Numbered from the stretch's first letter, positions 7,999-16,242 are shown. The stretch is 46,305 nucleotides of DNA from Lachnospiraceae bacterium (GCA_024404675.1 JAKSPO010000014.1:1-46305); one strand, 5' to 3'. The notes: a model not told the origin generated them from the letters alone. Program-made: numbers and translations.

Positions 7999-9096
7999 AT
8001 GAAGAAGCTTCTGATTCCCCTTCTCTTGTTATGCATTTTACTTGCCGGCTGCGGCCGAAGAACGCCAACGGAGGCGACCTCGGTGCCTGCTTCCATTACA
8101 CCTGAACCTACGTCCGGAATCGGGCATTTCCCCACTCCCAATGCGCCTTCCGTCCCCGAAAGCATCACCGGGAATTATCTGTATTCCGCCTCCTTATCGG
8201 AGGAGGATACTCCGGCAGTACTGCAATCAAACAGCCGTATCGATGAGCTGCTCCCTTATCTGAAAAGCGAGCTTCGCTCCCTTCGGCTTGAGCTTTCTTC
8301 GGCCGAGGAGATCGGAGGAATCTTTCGGTTAAATAATTCCCACGGGCTTCAGGCTTCTCTTACCGACCGGCAGGCTGCAATGGTAATGCTCGGCCTTACC
8401 CTGAGTGAGCAGACGGGTGGTGCATTTGATCTTACCGATGAACCGCTTCGCCTTCTTTGGAATATAAGCGAAGAGGATTCGCTCCCTACCGAGGAGGCAA
8501 TCGCCGCGGCACGGGCGCTTTGTGATTACCGCACACTCCTTCTTACGGTTAACACACTCTCTTACAGCTCTGATGATATTATGTTAGATACAGAGTCCTA
8601 CCTTGCCGGCTATTGCATCGATGTTCTGGCAACCGCGATTGGGGAGGCAGGTATCGACTCCGCAAGTCTATGCATTGATAATACTGCATACTACAGGGAG
8701 GCCGACGAAAACGCCGCAGCAGCCGTTTCCCTGCATTCTTATAAGGCGGACGGCGAATTCCCTGTCTGCACGCTTTATTGCCGTAATTACGCCGTTTCCG
8801 GGGCTCACAGGGCACTGTACTCAAAAAGTATCGAGCATACCCAGGTGCACCCGTATCTTGATCTTCGGACCGGGCGCCCTTCTGAGCAGGACTACCTCTC
8901 CGTCTTCGTCTTAAGTCCCTCCGCCGCTTTGGCGCAGATAACAGCGAAAGCATGCTATTCCCGCTCACCTGAGGAGGGAAATACCATGCTCTCTGAAATT
9001 CCTGATACGTATGCAATTTATGTGCTTACGGACGGCAGCATCTACTGCACGGACGGTCTGACCGACCGGTTCGCCGTAAGCTTCGCTGAGCGTTAA
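7999..9096 (+). CDS. ApbE-like (FAD:protein FMN transferase family) lipoprotein, probably degenerate
   Basis: 365 residues with an AAGGAG site. It begins with a lipoprotein signal peptide ending LAGC (lipid-modified Cys18). ApbE-family features remain: 'SGGAFDLT'-like 'TGGAFDLTDEPLRLLWN', a 'SGAHR' stretch, and 'HPYLDLRTGRPSEQDYLSVFV' in place of the usual 'HIlDP.TG.P......VtV'. ApbE enzymes attach FMN from FAD to a threonine of extracytoplasmic proteins such as RnfG/NqrC. Here the region aligning with the Mg-binding 'A-D-A-x-x-T-A' motif reads 'AQITAKAC', so the Asp and Thr appear to be Gln and Lys, and the glycine-rich 'D.GGIAKG' segment reads 'DTESYLAGY'. It may be inactive as a flavin transferase. 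No Rnf/Nqr genes are in the window. Confidence 0.75.
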   Translation: MKKLLIPLLLLCILLAGCGRRTPTEATSVPASITPEPTSGIGHFPTPNAPSVPESITGNYLYSASLSEEDTPAVLQSNSRIDELLPYLKSELRSLRLELSSAEEIGGIFRLNNSHGLQASLTDRQAAMVMLGLTLSEQTGGAFDLTDEPLRLLWNISEEDSLPTEEAIAAARALCDYRTLLLTVNTLSYSSDDIMLDTESYLAGYCIDVLATAIGEAGIDSASLCIDNTAYYREADENAAAAVSLHSYKADGEFPVCTLYCRNYAVSGAHRALYSKSIEHTQVHPYLDLRTGRPSEQDYLSVFVLSPSAALAQITAKACYSRSPEEGNTMLSEIPDTYAIYVLTDGSIYCTDGLTDRFAVSFAER

Positions 9097-9101
9097 TCGA
9101 A

Positions 9102-9503
9102 TTACAGCTCAACCTTACCGGTAACGGTGCCGTTTACAACATAGTATGCTGCATTGTCCTCGGGCTTAACATAAACGGTAAGCTCCTTCACTGCAGCCTT
9201 GTTGTCAGAAGCGTATGCCTTCTTAGCAGCAGCAACGATATCCTCGGTATTGATCTCCTTGCCTGCGAACTGCAATACAACCTTAGCCTTCTTCTCGGTA
9301 ACCTTAGCAACCGTCTTCTTAGCCTCGGTGGTAGCCTTCTTAGCAACCTCAGCGGTCTTAGCAGCAGCCTTCTTAGCGGGCTCAACAACCTTCTCGGTTA
9401 CAACCTTCTTAGCAGCCTCTGCCTTCTTCGCAGTCTCAGCCTTCTTCGTCTCAGCCTTCTCAGCTGCCTTAGTCTCCATAACATCAACTTTCTTAGTAGC
9501 CAT
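9102..9503 (-). CDS. DUF6465-type protein with Lys/Ala-rich N-terminus
   Basis: 133 residues, with GGAGG upstream of the ATG. The first ~75 residues are almost entirely K, A, E, T and V, in an alternating pattern like histone H1/HU-tail sequences. The last ~58 residues (from 'AKVVLQFAGKEINTEDIVAAA') form a small conserved domain ending 'YYVVNGTVTGKVEL', which I recognise as the DUF6465 type found in Clostridia. No enzymatic motif, signal or membrane segment. A nucleoid- or nucleic-acid-associated role is inferred only from the basic tail. The stop is five bases from the stop of the convergent ApbE-like gene, leaving no room for a separate terminator. Confidence 0.8.
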   Translation of the reverse strand: MATKKVDVMETKAAEKAETKKAETAKKAEAAKKVVTEKVVEPAKKAAAKTAEVAKKATTEAKKTVAKVTEKKAKVVLQFAGKEINTEDIVAAAKKAYASDNKAAVKELTVYVKPEDNAAYYVVNGTVTGKVEL

Positions 9504-9557
9504 AATCTTTTCATTCCTCCGTAAAATAAAACCTTCAAAGCAGGTTTCTATAGTAAA

Positions 9558-9585
9558 ATCATACCAAAATCATCAGCAAATACAA
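9558..9585 (-). promoter_or_regulatory. Promoter of the DUF6465 gene
   Basis: Minus strand TTGTAT (9580-9585), 16 bp, TATGAT (9558-9563) with an extended TGG before it. Confidence 0.55.
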
Positions 9586-9621
9586 GGCTTTCGCCGTATT
9601 TTCTACCTTTTGCCGAAGAAA

Positions 9622-9676
9622 GCTCCGGTCTTCTGCCCGCGTCATGCCAACATGACCAAAAACAGAAAACCGGAGC
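9622..9676 (-). terminator. Branched terminator after the vanZ-like gene
   Basis: GCTCCGGT.TTCTG (9622-9635) pairs with CAGAA.ACCGGAGC (9663-9676); inside is a smaller hairpin GTCATG/CATGAC (9641-9656). On the minus strand it lies 20 bp past the vanZ-like stop and is followed by TTTCTTC. Confidence 0.7.
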
Positions 9677-9696
9677 CTAAAATTTTAGTATATTTT

Positions 9697-10179
9697 CTAT
9701 GATTCCCCAGTCGGAGCCGCCGTATTCCTTCGAAGAAGTCTTCGCACAATCAGGACTACCCCCAACATCAGCACCGCGCCGCACGAATCAATCACAACAT
9801 CTCGTACCGAGCCGGCTCTTCCGTCAACGAAGGTCTGATGGTATTCATCGCTTGCGGCAAATATTACCGCAATCCCGAGTGAAAGGCTGTAAAGCCCCAC
9901 GCCCCGAAGACTCGTCCAGGAACTAAGAAGCCACAGAAGAAGCAGAAGAAGAATCGCATATTCAGACATATGCGCACCCTTTCTTACAAGAAGCGTCAGC
10001 ACATCATGTATCCGATCTGATGACAAGCCAAAAAGGCGCATCACAAGGTCTACAATCATTCCCGACAGGGCACCGGACTCCTTACCGTTTTGCGCCGATG
10101 CACCAAAAATCAGCCCGCACCAGAGCACTACCAAAAGAAGTGACAGGATTCGATTTCTAATCCTCTTCATATCAGTCAT
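9697..10179 (-). CDS. VanZ-like family membrane protein
   Basis: 160 residues. The VanZ-family pattern is clear: 'RKGAHMSEYAILLLLL', then 'ASDEYHQTFVDGRAGSVRDVVIDSCG'-type residues, with four hydrophobic segments and a basic C-terminus. VanZ of Tn1546 gives low-level teicoplanin resistance, but chromosomal VanZ-like proteins in Firmicutes are widespread and mostly uncharacterised, so resistance should not be assumed. It starts 9 bp after the stop of the FKBP-like lipoprotein gene, with only a weak AGGAT site, so translation is probably coupled and the two genes form an operon. An in-frame ATG at 10170 is an alternative start. Confidence 0.85.
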   Translation of the reverse strand: MTDMKRIRNRILSLLLVVLWCGLIFGASAQNGKESGALSGMIVDLVMRLFGLSSDRIHDVLTLLVRKGAHMSEYAILLLLLLWLLSSWTSLRGVGLYSLSLGIAVIFAASDEYHQTFVDGRAGSVRDVVIDSCGAVLMLGVVLIVRRLLRRNTAAPTGES

Positions 10180-10188
10180 AGGTTAATC

Positions 10189-11316
10189 CTACTGTGCGTT
10201 ACTCTTAGCCTTCTCAACCAGAAGCTCAAGCGCAAGGTCGTTAACCATACAGTAGTTCAGATACTCCTTGGAGTACATATTCTCAAAGCTTTCGCGGTCG
10301 GTCGTCTGCGTCGAGGACATGTAGCCGTTAAGAAGCTCTGTGTATTTTTCATCGGAAACAACAATCTTCTCATCGGCAACAATCTTCTGAAGCACCATAT
10401 ACTGCTTTACGTTCTTGATTGCCTCTTCGTGGCAGTTGTCAAGGAATTTGTCGTAATCGGAGAAACCGAGCTGGGTGGCAACATCCGTCATTGCCATACC
10501 GTAGTACTCCGCAATCTCCTTATAATAGCCGATCATGTCATCCTCGTAATACTTGACATCCTCATCAAGAATGGTTACAAACTGAGAGTTCTCAACCATC
10601 TGATTGATAACGGCATCATAAACACGATCCTCATATTCTGCCTCAGCCTGCTTCTCCATCTCAGCCTTCAGCGCATTACGGAAATCGTTCATCGTCGGAT
10701 AGGTTCCCTTTGAAAGACGATTGATGTAGGTATCATCCGCGCCTTCCTTCTTCTGCCCAATGTAATTAATCGTAATCGTGAAAACGGTAACCTTACCGCG
10801 GAGCTCCTCGTTCTGGTAGGTGTCCGGGAATTTGGTCTCAATATCAACCGTCGTTCCAACCTGCTTACCGATCAGTCCGGTCTCGAAATCCTCGATAAAT
10901 GTGTGAGAACCGATTGTCAGGTCATAATCGGTGTCCTTACCGCCGTCAAAAGCTACGCCGTCAAGCTTGCCGACATAATCAATGTTGACCGTATCGCCTT
11001 CCTTGACCTCGGTGCCGTCACGGGACTCGTCGCGAACATAGTTCGGATACTCTGCAAGTACCTCCTCAAGCTGCGTATTAAACTCCTTCTCGACATCCGC
11101 TTCGGAAACACCCTTGCTGATTGCGGACAGGTCAAGCAAAGCATAATCGCCAAGTACAACCTCACCGCCGCACACATGAACAGTGGGAGGAGTGATCGCT
11201 CCGGCGGAAGGGGACGGAGTCGTCGTTGCGAAGCCATTGCCCTTCTTATTCCCGCAGCCTGTGAAAGAAAGCGCAAGCACAAGCACTGCGACAACCAATA
11301 AAATCTTCTTACTCAT
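10189..11316 (-). CDS. Lipoprotein with FKBP-type prolyl isomerase and trigger-factor-like C-terminal domain
   Basis: 375 residues from the ATG at 11316, which has AAAGGAG upstream; a longer frame to 11388 lacks one. Signal peptide ends FTGC (Cys21). A Thr/Pro/Ser linker follows. Residues ~85-200 hold an FKBP-like domain: 'EGDTVNIDYVGKLDGVAFDGG', 'LTIGSHTFIEDFETGLIGK' and 'VDIETKFPDTY'. The rest is helical and resembles the C-terminal chaperone arms of trigger factor ('NRLSKGTYPTMNDFRNALKA', 'YDAVINQMVENS'). It is thus an extracytoplasmic, lipid-anchored relative of trigger factor, likely aiding folding of exported proteins. First gene of an operon with the vanZ-like gene. Confidence 0.88.
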   Translation of the reverse strand: MSKKILLVVAVLVLALSFTGCGNKKGNGFATTTPSPSAGAITPPTVHVCGGEVVLGDYALLDLSAISKGVSEADVEKEFNTQLEEVLAEYPNYVRDESRDGTEVKEGDTVNIDYVGKLDGVAFDGGKDTDYDLTIGSHTFIEDFETGLIGKQVGTTVDIETKFPDTYQNEELRGKVTVFTITINYIGQKKEGADDTYINRLSKGTYPTMNDFRNALKAEMEKQAEAEYEDRVYDAVINQMVENSQFVTILDEDVKYYEDDMIGYYKEIAEYYGMAMTDVATQLGFSDYDKFLDNCHEEAIKNVKQYMVLQKIVADEKIVVSDEKYTELLNGYMSSTQTTDRESFENMYSKEYLNYCMVNDLALELLVEKAKSNAQ

Positions 11317-11335
11317 AGTTCTCTCCTTTGCAAAT

Positions 11336-11382
11336 CGGTGTATCGTCACCGGATTTTTAACAAGGCTTACTTTGATACACCG
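11336..11382 (-). promoter_or_regulatory. Inverted repeat in the leader of the FKBP-like lipoprotein gene
   Basis: CGGTGTATC (11336-11344) and GATACACCG (11374-11382) are perfect inverted repeats separated by 29 bp, ending 20 bp before the start codon. They could fold in the leader mRNA or bind a dimeric regulator. Confidence 0.45.
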
Positions 11383-11497
11383 GTGCACCTTCTCTATGCA
11401 CCACGGCGAATCACGTAGCCTTGTCTTTCATTCATAATCCTTCTTCCATGACGCTTTCGCATCATCCGCTTTACTTAGTAAGCGAAAAATCTTGCTT

Positions 11498-11503
11498 ATT
11501 ATA
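11498..11503 (-). promoter_or_regulatory. -10 box upstream of the FKBP/VanZ operon
   Basis: A perfect TATAAT on the minus strand; the -35 is not clear. The resulting leader would be about 175 nt and contain the inverted repeat at 11336-11382. Confidence 0.4.
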
Positions 11504-11593
11504 ATCAATAAATGTGTTTTTTGCGTGTCCAAATCGGCAGCCGATGCAACCTTTTCTTCAATAATCGGTGCAGGAACAGACATTCATTGATAG

Positions 11594-11624
11594 GCATAAA
11601 AGAAGGCGTGTGCGAACACACGCC
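11594..11624 (-). terminator. Intrinsic terminator of the dehydrogenase gene
   Basis: GGCGTGTG-CGAA-CACACGCC (11605-11624) is a perfect 8-bp stem with a tetraloop, followed on the minus strand by TTCTTTTAT. It begins 18 bp past the stop. Confidence 0.9.
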
Positions 11625-11642
11625 TCCGAAATCATCATACAA

Positions 11643-12587
11643 TTAGTCAAGATTCAGGCTGTGAATAACGCTCTTCAGATTCTCTGCGCTCTTGTTAAGA
11701 CGTGCAAGCTCATCCTCGGTAAGCGGAGCCTCTACAAGGCCTTCAACACCGTTCTTGCCAACGATTGCAAGCGTGCTGAGGCATACGCCGTCAAGACCAT
11801 ACTGGCCGTGAAGCATCGTGGAAACGGTCATTGCGGTGTTCATACCGGTTACGATGGTACGAACGATGTATGCAACGGAAACTGCGATTGCGTAGTTGGT
11901 AGCACCCTTACGACCGATGATAATACCGCCGGACTTCTTAACGAAATCCTCAACCTCTGCGCGGTCATATGCCGGGAAGGACTTGATCTTCTCACCGTAA
12001 CGCTCCTGATACTGCTCAAGAGAAACACCTGCGATATTCGCAAGAGACCAGACAGCGAAGGAGGAATCACCGTGCTCACCGAAAATGTAAGCATTTACAT
12101 TGCCCTGGCTTGTCTCATAAATCTCAGCGAGCTTTGCGCAGTAACGAGCGGAATCAAGAATGGTACCGGAACCGATGATACGATTCTCCGGAATGCCGGA
12201 GAACTTGTGGAATGCATAGGTCATAACGTCAACCGGATTGCTTACGATGATGTAAATCGCATTCGGTGCATACTTGGAAATCTGCGTTGCAATGTCCTTC
12301 ATGATGTTGACATTGGTCTGCGCAAGCTCAAGTCTCGACTGACCGGGCTTTCTCGGAATACCGGAAGTAATAATAACGAAATCGGAGTCAACCGCATCCG
12401 GATAACCGCCTGCGATGATGGACATAGAACCGAAGAAAGGACTTCCCTGAAGAATATCCATAGCCTCGCCCTTCGCCTTCTCCTCATTAATATCAATCAA
12501 AACGATCTCGGATGCAGTTCCGTGGGTAGCAAGGGAAAATGCAATCGTAGATCCTACAGCACCTGCGCCAATAATTGTAGCCTTCAT
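11643..12587 (-). CDS. ldh: L-lactate/malate dehydrogenase family enzyme
   Basis: 314 residues from the ATG at 12587 (GGAGG upstream). The NAD-binding motif GAGAVG is at residues 7-12 with D32 after the second strand. Catalytic residues are present: R85 (in GQSR), D145 and R148 (in GTILDSAR), and H172 (in GEHGDSS). 'GSGTILDSAR' and 'EHGDSSFAVWS' are lactate-dehydrogenase-like. However the substrate-specificity position (102 in LDH numbering) is R79 in 'GIPRKPGQSR', where LDH has Gln and malate dehydrogenase has Arg. The enzyme interconverts a 2-hydroxyacid and 2-oxoacid with NAD; pyruvate/lactate or oxaloacetate/malate cannot be decided here. The ldh symbol is provisional. It has its own promoter and terminator. 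Confidence 0.85.
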   Translation of the reverse strand: MKATIIGAGAVGSTIAFSLATHGTASEIVLIDINEEKAKGEAMDILQGSPFFGSMSIIAGGYPDAVDSDFVIITSGIPRKPGQSRLELAQTNVNIMKDIATQISKYAPNAIYIIVSNPVDVMTYAFHKFSGIPENRIIGSGTILDSARYCAKLAEIYETSQGNVNAYIFGEHGDSSFAVWSLANIAGVSLEQYQERYGEKIKSFPAYDRAEVEDFVKKSGGIIIGRKGATNYAIAVSVAYIVRTIVTGMNTAMTVSTMLHGQYGLDGVCLSTLAIVGKNGVEGLVEAPLTEDELARLNKSAENLKSVIHSLNLD

Positions 12588-12678
12588 AAAAATACCTCCG
12601 TTCGGAAGACCTCTGCCTTCCTGCACTCAATTATAAGATAATATCTATCCTGCAAGGGATTCGTATCCCATCGCCTCA

Positions 12679-12707
12679 ATTCTACCATAAGTAAAATACT
12701 GTTGCAA
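12679..12707 (-). promoter_or_regulatory. Promoter of the dehydrogenase gene
   Basis: Minus strand TTGCAA (12702-12707), 17 bp, TAGAAT (12679-12684), with an extended -10 TGG. Confidence 0.65.
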
Positions 12708-12796
12708 TCTATTATTATAACAAAAAATCAACAGTAAACCAAAGGCGAGTTATTCACTTTCACTATTTTTCAAAAATCGCCCTTTTCCGCAGATAA

Positions 12797-15115
12797 TCAC
12801 AGATATTCATCCGTGTCCTCCGCCTCGTATTTTGCGCGTCGCGCACGCTCCGCCATGGCTCTTCTGCGAAGCTCCTCACGCTTCCGCATGCGTCTCTTCT
12901 TTCGGATACGGGCTGCAATCGCTGCGTATACTAAAAGAATCGCAAATACTCCGACAACCGAAAGGATAATGCCGAAGATTACCTTCAGAATGATACGGAA
13001 GGGGTTGCGCTTCGTACTGCTCTTCTCTCCGTCATCCGTAGGCTTTGCTTCGCTCTGATTCTTCGAGGGCTTTTCGGCAAGCGCCGCCTGTGTAAGCTGC
13101 GCTTCCTTCTCAAGCGCCGCAAGACGCTCCTCCTCTTCCTTCCTTCTTCGCTCCTCCTCAAGTCGCGCCAGTTCTTCCTGCTCCTCGTAGGAGGTAAGGT
13201 GCTCGAACATGTCATTTGTCTGATTCATGCCAACAGTAGAACGAAGCAGTCCGAATTCCGCACAGCTGTACTCGTACTCATCCGAAACATAGAACCAGCA
13301 CCACTGCTGGGAAACATGCTTTTTGTAGGCTGCCTTCGCAACCTCTAAGGGCGTCATTCCGCCAAATTCAGGAGCCGGCTGGCGAAGATCAAGCTTAACC
13401 GGGTTGTTCGTCAGAAGATGAATGTAGGTCTTCGGTACATCCCAGGTACCGTACTTTTGTACCGACTCAGGGGCAAACTCTGCATTGTTCGCATTGTCGA
13501 TCGCCTCCTTAACGGCATTGTATAAAAGGATATGTCCGCCGTGACCGTACTCACCGTTAATGTCATGCGTTACGATGATGAGCGGACGGAAGCGTCGAAT
13601 ATTGTCCGTCGCTTCGGCAACAACATTTTCGAAATTGTATTTTCTCTTGGCCTCGGCAAGATTCTCCGCATAATGGTCATCAAAATTCATATTGACCGGA
13701 TATGCGCGAAGTCCCATCGTCCAGAGTCCGTCGAGCTTCTCATGCTCACGGATACGCTCGCCGTTCCAGTAATGGCACAGATACACCACCTGCACCCGCT
13801 TCTTCTGCACACCGCCGTACAGTGTTGCGACACCGCCGAAGAACAGAACCTCATCGTCAGCATGCGTGGAGAAAATCAGGATATCCGCTTCCTTATAAGG
13901 CGGCTCCCAAACCTGTACCGTCTCGGGCAGAACGCCCTCCGAATATGCATAAATATCGCAAAGGCTCGTGTCACCGGAGACGCGAATCGTGCACTCCTTC
14001 ACCGGCGTCGGAAAAGCAATGTAATCGTGAAGCATTCCGTACTCCCCGCCTTCCTTCGTAAAGGAACCTGCGGTCAAGGTATACGGAACAACCTTGCTGC
14101 CCCAGATCAGGTATATACCGGCCATCTCACTTTCGGAGGAAACGGTTATCACATCACCTGCGGCATAGATGACTCTTGTACTGTAATTCTTATCGACAAG
14201 GTAGGACTTGCCTTTGCCGTTACTGTTAGTAATGTTAATGTTAAGTGCCTTTGCAGGCGTCGTTACTTTCTCGGGTTCTCCCGTTGGCTCATTCGGTTCT
14301 ACTGCTGTAGAATCATCACCGGCTTCCGGTAAGGTAATCGCATTCTTCGAGGTATTTACCATCTGCACCGTATAGCTTACGGCACCGATGTAATTACCCT
14401 CTGCATCAAAATCCAGATCGGAGTAATATACATACGCACTTACGGTAATCGGGCTGTAAACCTTGTCGATCTTCACGCCGGGCGTAAACTTCAACGATGA
14501 AAGAATCGTCGTATCCTTCTGGTCCTTCGGTTCGAGATGGCTGTACCACTGCCCCTTCACCTGATGGATGTCGTCATAAAGGTAGTTTTCGATGTAGTCG
14601 CGGTACTCTAGCTCGTCCCCGGCCTTCATCAGCATCTTGTCGACCTTCACGCCATCGCTCGTCTGAAACTGCACACGATAGCAGATCTTGCACTGCTCGT
14701 TGTTCGAAAAGCGCTGCCACTCATCGCGCCAGAGCTCCTGAAAATACCGGTTGTTGTTTTTAATCTCCGCCGCATCAGAGGCGATACACTCAAAGCTTGT
14801 GATATCGGTGCCCCGAACCCACTCGGACTTGTACTGTTCTCCGTATTTGCGGCGCAACGATTCACTTTTTATATTCTTATAAAGAGACATCGAGGTAACG
14901 CCAAATGGCGGTCTCGGCGTCGGTGTCAGGGTCGGCGTTGGAGTGTCTGCCGGAGTCGCCTCAAGCACTTCCGTCGGTGCGGTACCTGTCGGCTTTGCCT
15001 CCGTTCCGGTTGTGGGAGCAGGCGTACTGCTTCCGTCACTCTTCTTCGAGCCACATCCGGCAAGCAGGCAGGTAAGCAGCAATAACACCACCACATTCCT
15101 GAGCTTTCTGTTCAT
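12797..15115 (-). CDS. PIG-L (LmbE-type) deacetylase lipoprotein with C-terminal membrane anchor
   Basis: 772 residues; AAAGGAG precedes the ATG. N-terminal lipoprotein signal ends LAGC (Cys21), followed by a Thr/Pro linker (to ~70), then two beta-rich regions, the second (about 290-400) discoidin-like. The PIG-L domain spans ~410-600: 'HADDE' (H418, D420, D421) and 'EYGHGGH' (H525, H528) give the expected zinc site of N-acetylglucosamine-type deacetylases. A charged E/R/L coiled coil follows, then one transmembrane helix (near residues 700-725) and a very basic tail. The catalytic domain therefore sits outside the cell, held by lipid at one end and a helix at the other. The substrate, perhaps a wall or surface glycan, is inferred from location only. 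Monocistronic. Confidence 0.88.
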   Translation of the reverse strand: MNRKLRNVVVLLLLTCLLAGCGSKKSDGSSTPAPTTGTEAKPTGTAPTEVLEATPADTPTPTLTPTPRPPFGVTSMSLYKNIKSESLRRKYGEQYKSEWVRGTDITSFECIASDAAEIKNNNRYFQELWRDEWQRFSNNEQCKICYRVQFQTSDGVKVDKMLMKAGDELEYRDYIENYLYDDIHQVKGQWYSHLEPKDQKDTTILSSLKFTPGVKIDKVYSPITVSAYVYYSDLDFDAEGNYIGAVSYTVQMVNTSKNAITLPEAGDDSTAVEPNEPTGEPEKVTTPAKALNINITNSNGKGKSYLVDKNYSTRVIYAAGDVITVSSESEMAGIYLIWGSKVVPYTLTAGSFTKEGGEYGMLHDYIAFPTPVKECTIRVSGDTSLCDIYAYSEGVLPETVQVWEPPYKEADILIFSTHADDEVLFFGGVATLYGGVQKKRVQVVYLCHYWNGERIREHEKLDGLWTMGLRAYPVNMNFDDHYAENLAEAKRKYNFENVVAEATDNIRRFRPLIIVTHDINGEYGHGGHILLYNAVKEAIDNANNAEFAPESVQKYGTWDVPKTYIHLLTNNPVKLDLRQPAPEFGGMTPLEVAKAAYKKHVSQQWCWFYVSDEYEYSCAEFGLLRSTVGMNQTNDMFEHLTSYEEQEELARLEEERRRKEEEERLAALEKEAQLTQAALAEKPSKNQSEAKPTDDGEKSSTKRNPFRIILKVIFGIILSVVGVFAILLVYAAIAARIRKKRRMRKREELRRRAMAERARRAKYEAEDTDEYL

Positions 15116-15163
15116 AATATCTTCGTTCTCCTTTCGGCCTGATCCTTAAGGCCATACAAGGTT

Positions 15164-15192
15164 ATAGTATCATATCTGCGGCTGTTTCGCAA
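15164..15192 (-). promoter_or_regulatory. Promoter of the PIG-L gene
   Basis: Minus strand TTGCGA (15187-15192), 17 bp, TACTAT (15164-15169). Confidence 0.55.
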
Positions 15193-15220
15193 CAACAAAG
15201 CATTTTCCCCATAAGGGCAT

Positions 15221-15255
15221 AAAAAAGCGATGCCACACGAAGGTCGCATCGCTTT
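15221..15255 (-). terminator. Terminator of the four-helix membrane protein gene
   Basis: AAAGCGATGC (15224-15233) pairs with GCATCGCTTT (15246-15255); on the minus strand TTTTTTAT follows. It is 23 bp past the stop. Confidence 0.88.
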
Positions 15256-15278
15256 ATGGAAGTATTCAGATACTTGAA

Positions 15279-16091
15279 TTATTCCTGAGTCTCGCCATCC
15301 TTGGTCTCAGTCTCGGGAGTCTTGGTTTCGGTCTCAATGCCGTTCTCCTTTGCAAACTTGTTTGCACAGGTCTTGCAGACATCGTTACAACCAAAGTTAA
15401 CTGCTACTGCTACACAGTTACCAACCTCAGCATACTCATCGCTGCTCTTAGCGCTGTAGAGCGTATCGCTCTTGTTGATATGCTGGCAGGTCTCATACAG
15501 GTGATACTTCTTACCGAACTTGGTGAAGTATACATCGCCCTCCGGAAGAGCAGCATCCGCATAGGTACCCTCCTGGGCTGCCTTCTCCTCAGCGGAAATC
15601 GGGTTCCAGTCGTATGCGCAGAGACCGCCGATCAAAAGGGCAATCACACCTGCTACGGTAGCAACAACCTTCGTCTTCTTATCAGCATTCTTGTTGGTAA
15701 GGGTAAGAATGATGAAGGGAAGGAATGCAAATACGGTAACAATAAGACCCATATTGTTCCAGAGCCAGAACTTAACCTTGTTCTTCTCGGAAGCAGGATC
15801 GATGTGGTTCGCACTCTTCCAAAGGGAAGCACCGATGATTACACATACCAGGTCAAGTGCCAAAAGGATGCACATGAAAACAAGAGAGCTCATGAAAGTG
15901 ATCGGCAGCTTGCCAAACACTACAAGAATTGCAAGAACCTCCAGAACAATAGCTGCTACCCAAAGGCATACAGCGCCAACACGCTTACCGGTAGCACTAC
16001 CTGCCTTACCGGCATTCGCCAAAGCGGCAGTACCGGCTGCGGTTTTCTTTCTGCCGGATTCGTTGGCGGAAACGATCTTCTTCTCAGCCAT
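15279..16091 (-). CDS. Membrane protein with cysteine-containing extracytoplasmic tail
   Basis: 270 residues; AAGGAG upstream. After a basic, Ala-rich N-terminus there are four hydrophobic segments (roughly residues 40-60, 67-90, 112-132, 140-160). The C-terminal ~100 residues carry 'VYFTKFGKKYHLYETCQHI' followed by three more cysteines (NC, GC, 'CKTCANKF'), a pattern like the small metal-binding fold seen at the end of several secreted Firmicute proteins ('KYH...C..L...'). The extreme C-terminus is Thr/Glu-rich. No enzymatic function can be named. It is divergent from the DUF937 gene and has its own promoter and terminator. Confidence 0.75.
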   Translation of the reverse strand: MAEKKIVSANESGRKKTAAGTAALANAGKAGSATGKRVGAVCLWVAAIVLEVLAILVVFGKLPITFMSSLVFMCILLALDLVCVIIGASLWKSANHIDPASEKNKVKFWLWNNMGLIVTVFAFLPFIILTLTNKNADKKTKVVATVAGVIALLIGGLCAYDWNPISAEEKAAQEGTYADAALPEGDVYFTKFGKKYHLYETCQHINKSDTLYSAKSSDEYAEVGNCVAVAVNFGCNDVCKTCANKFAKENGIETETKTPETETKDGETQE

Positions 16092-16130
16092 AAAACATAC
16101 TCCTTATATCAATAATGTATTGTGACAACA

Positions 16131-16146
16131 GGAGGCAAAATCCTCC
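16131..16146 (-). promoter_or_regulatory. Leader hairpin before the four-helix membrane protein
   Basis: GGAGG-CAAAAT-CCTCC forms a short perfect stem in the leader between the promoter and the true ribosome site. Because one arm is itself GGAGG on the minus strand, it could act as a decoy or masked site. Confidence 0.35.
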
Positions 16147-16166
16147 ATATCGTTGTCTCTACGCAC

Positions 16167-16195
16167 ATTATATACCATATTTATGACATTTTCAA
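16167..16195 (-). promoter_or_regulatory. Promoter of the four-helix membrane protein gene
   Basis: Minus strand TTGAAA (16190-16195), 17 bp, perfect TATAAT (16167-16172). Confidence 0.75.
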
Positions 16196-16213
16196 GAAAT
16201 CGAACGCAATTTG

Positions 16214-16242
16214 TTGACTTTTTTTCAATTTCGGTTGATAAT
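16214..16242 (+). promoter_or_regulatory. Promoter of the DUF937 gene
   Basis: TTGACT (16214-16219), 17 bp, GATAAT (16237-16242); 19 bp from the divergent -35 box. Confidence 0.65.

Noticed and set aside
9697-10179. Glycopeptide resistance gene vanZ
   Set aside because: Only family-level similarity; no vanA/H/X or regulator genes are near, and chromosomal VanZ-like proteins are common.
11568-12641. A 357-codon frame opposite the dehydrogenase gene
   Set aside because: Antisense to a well-supported enzyme, no ribosome site, spans the terminator.
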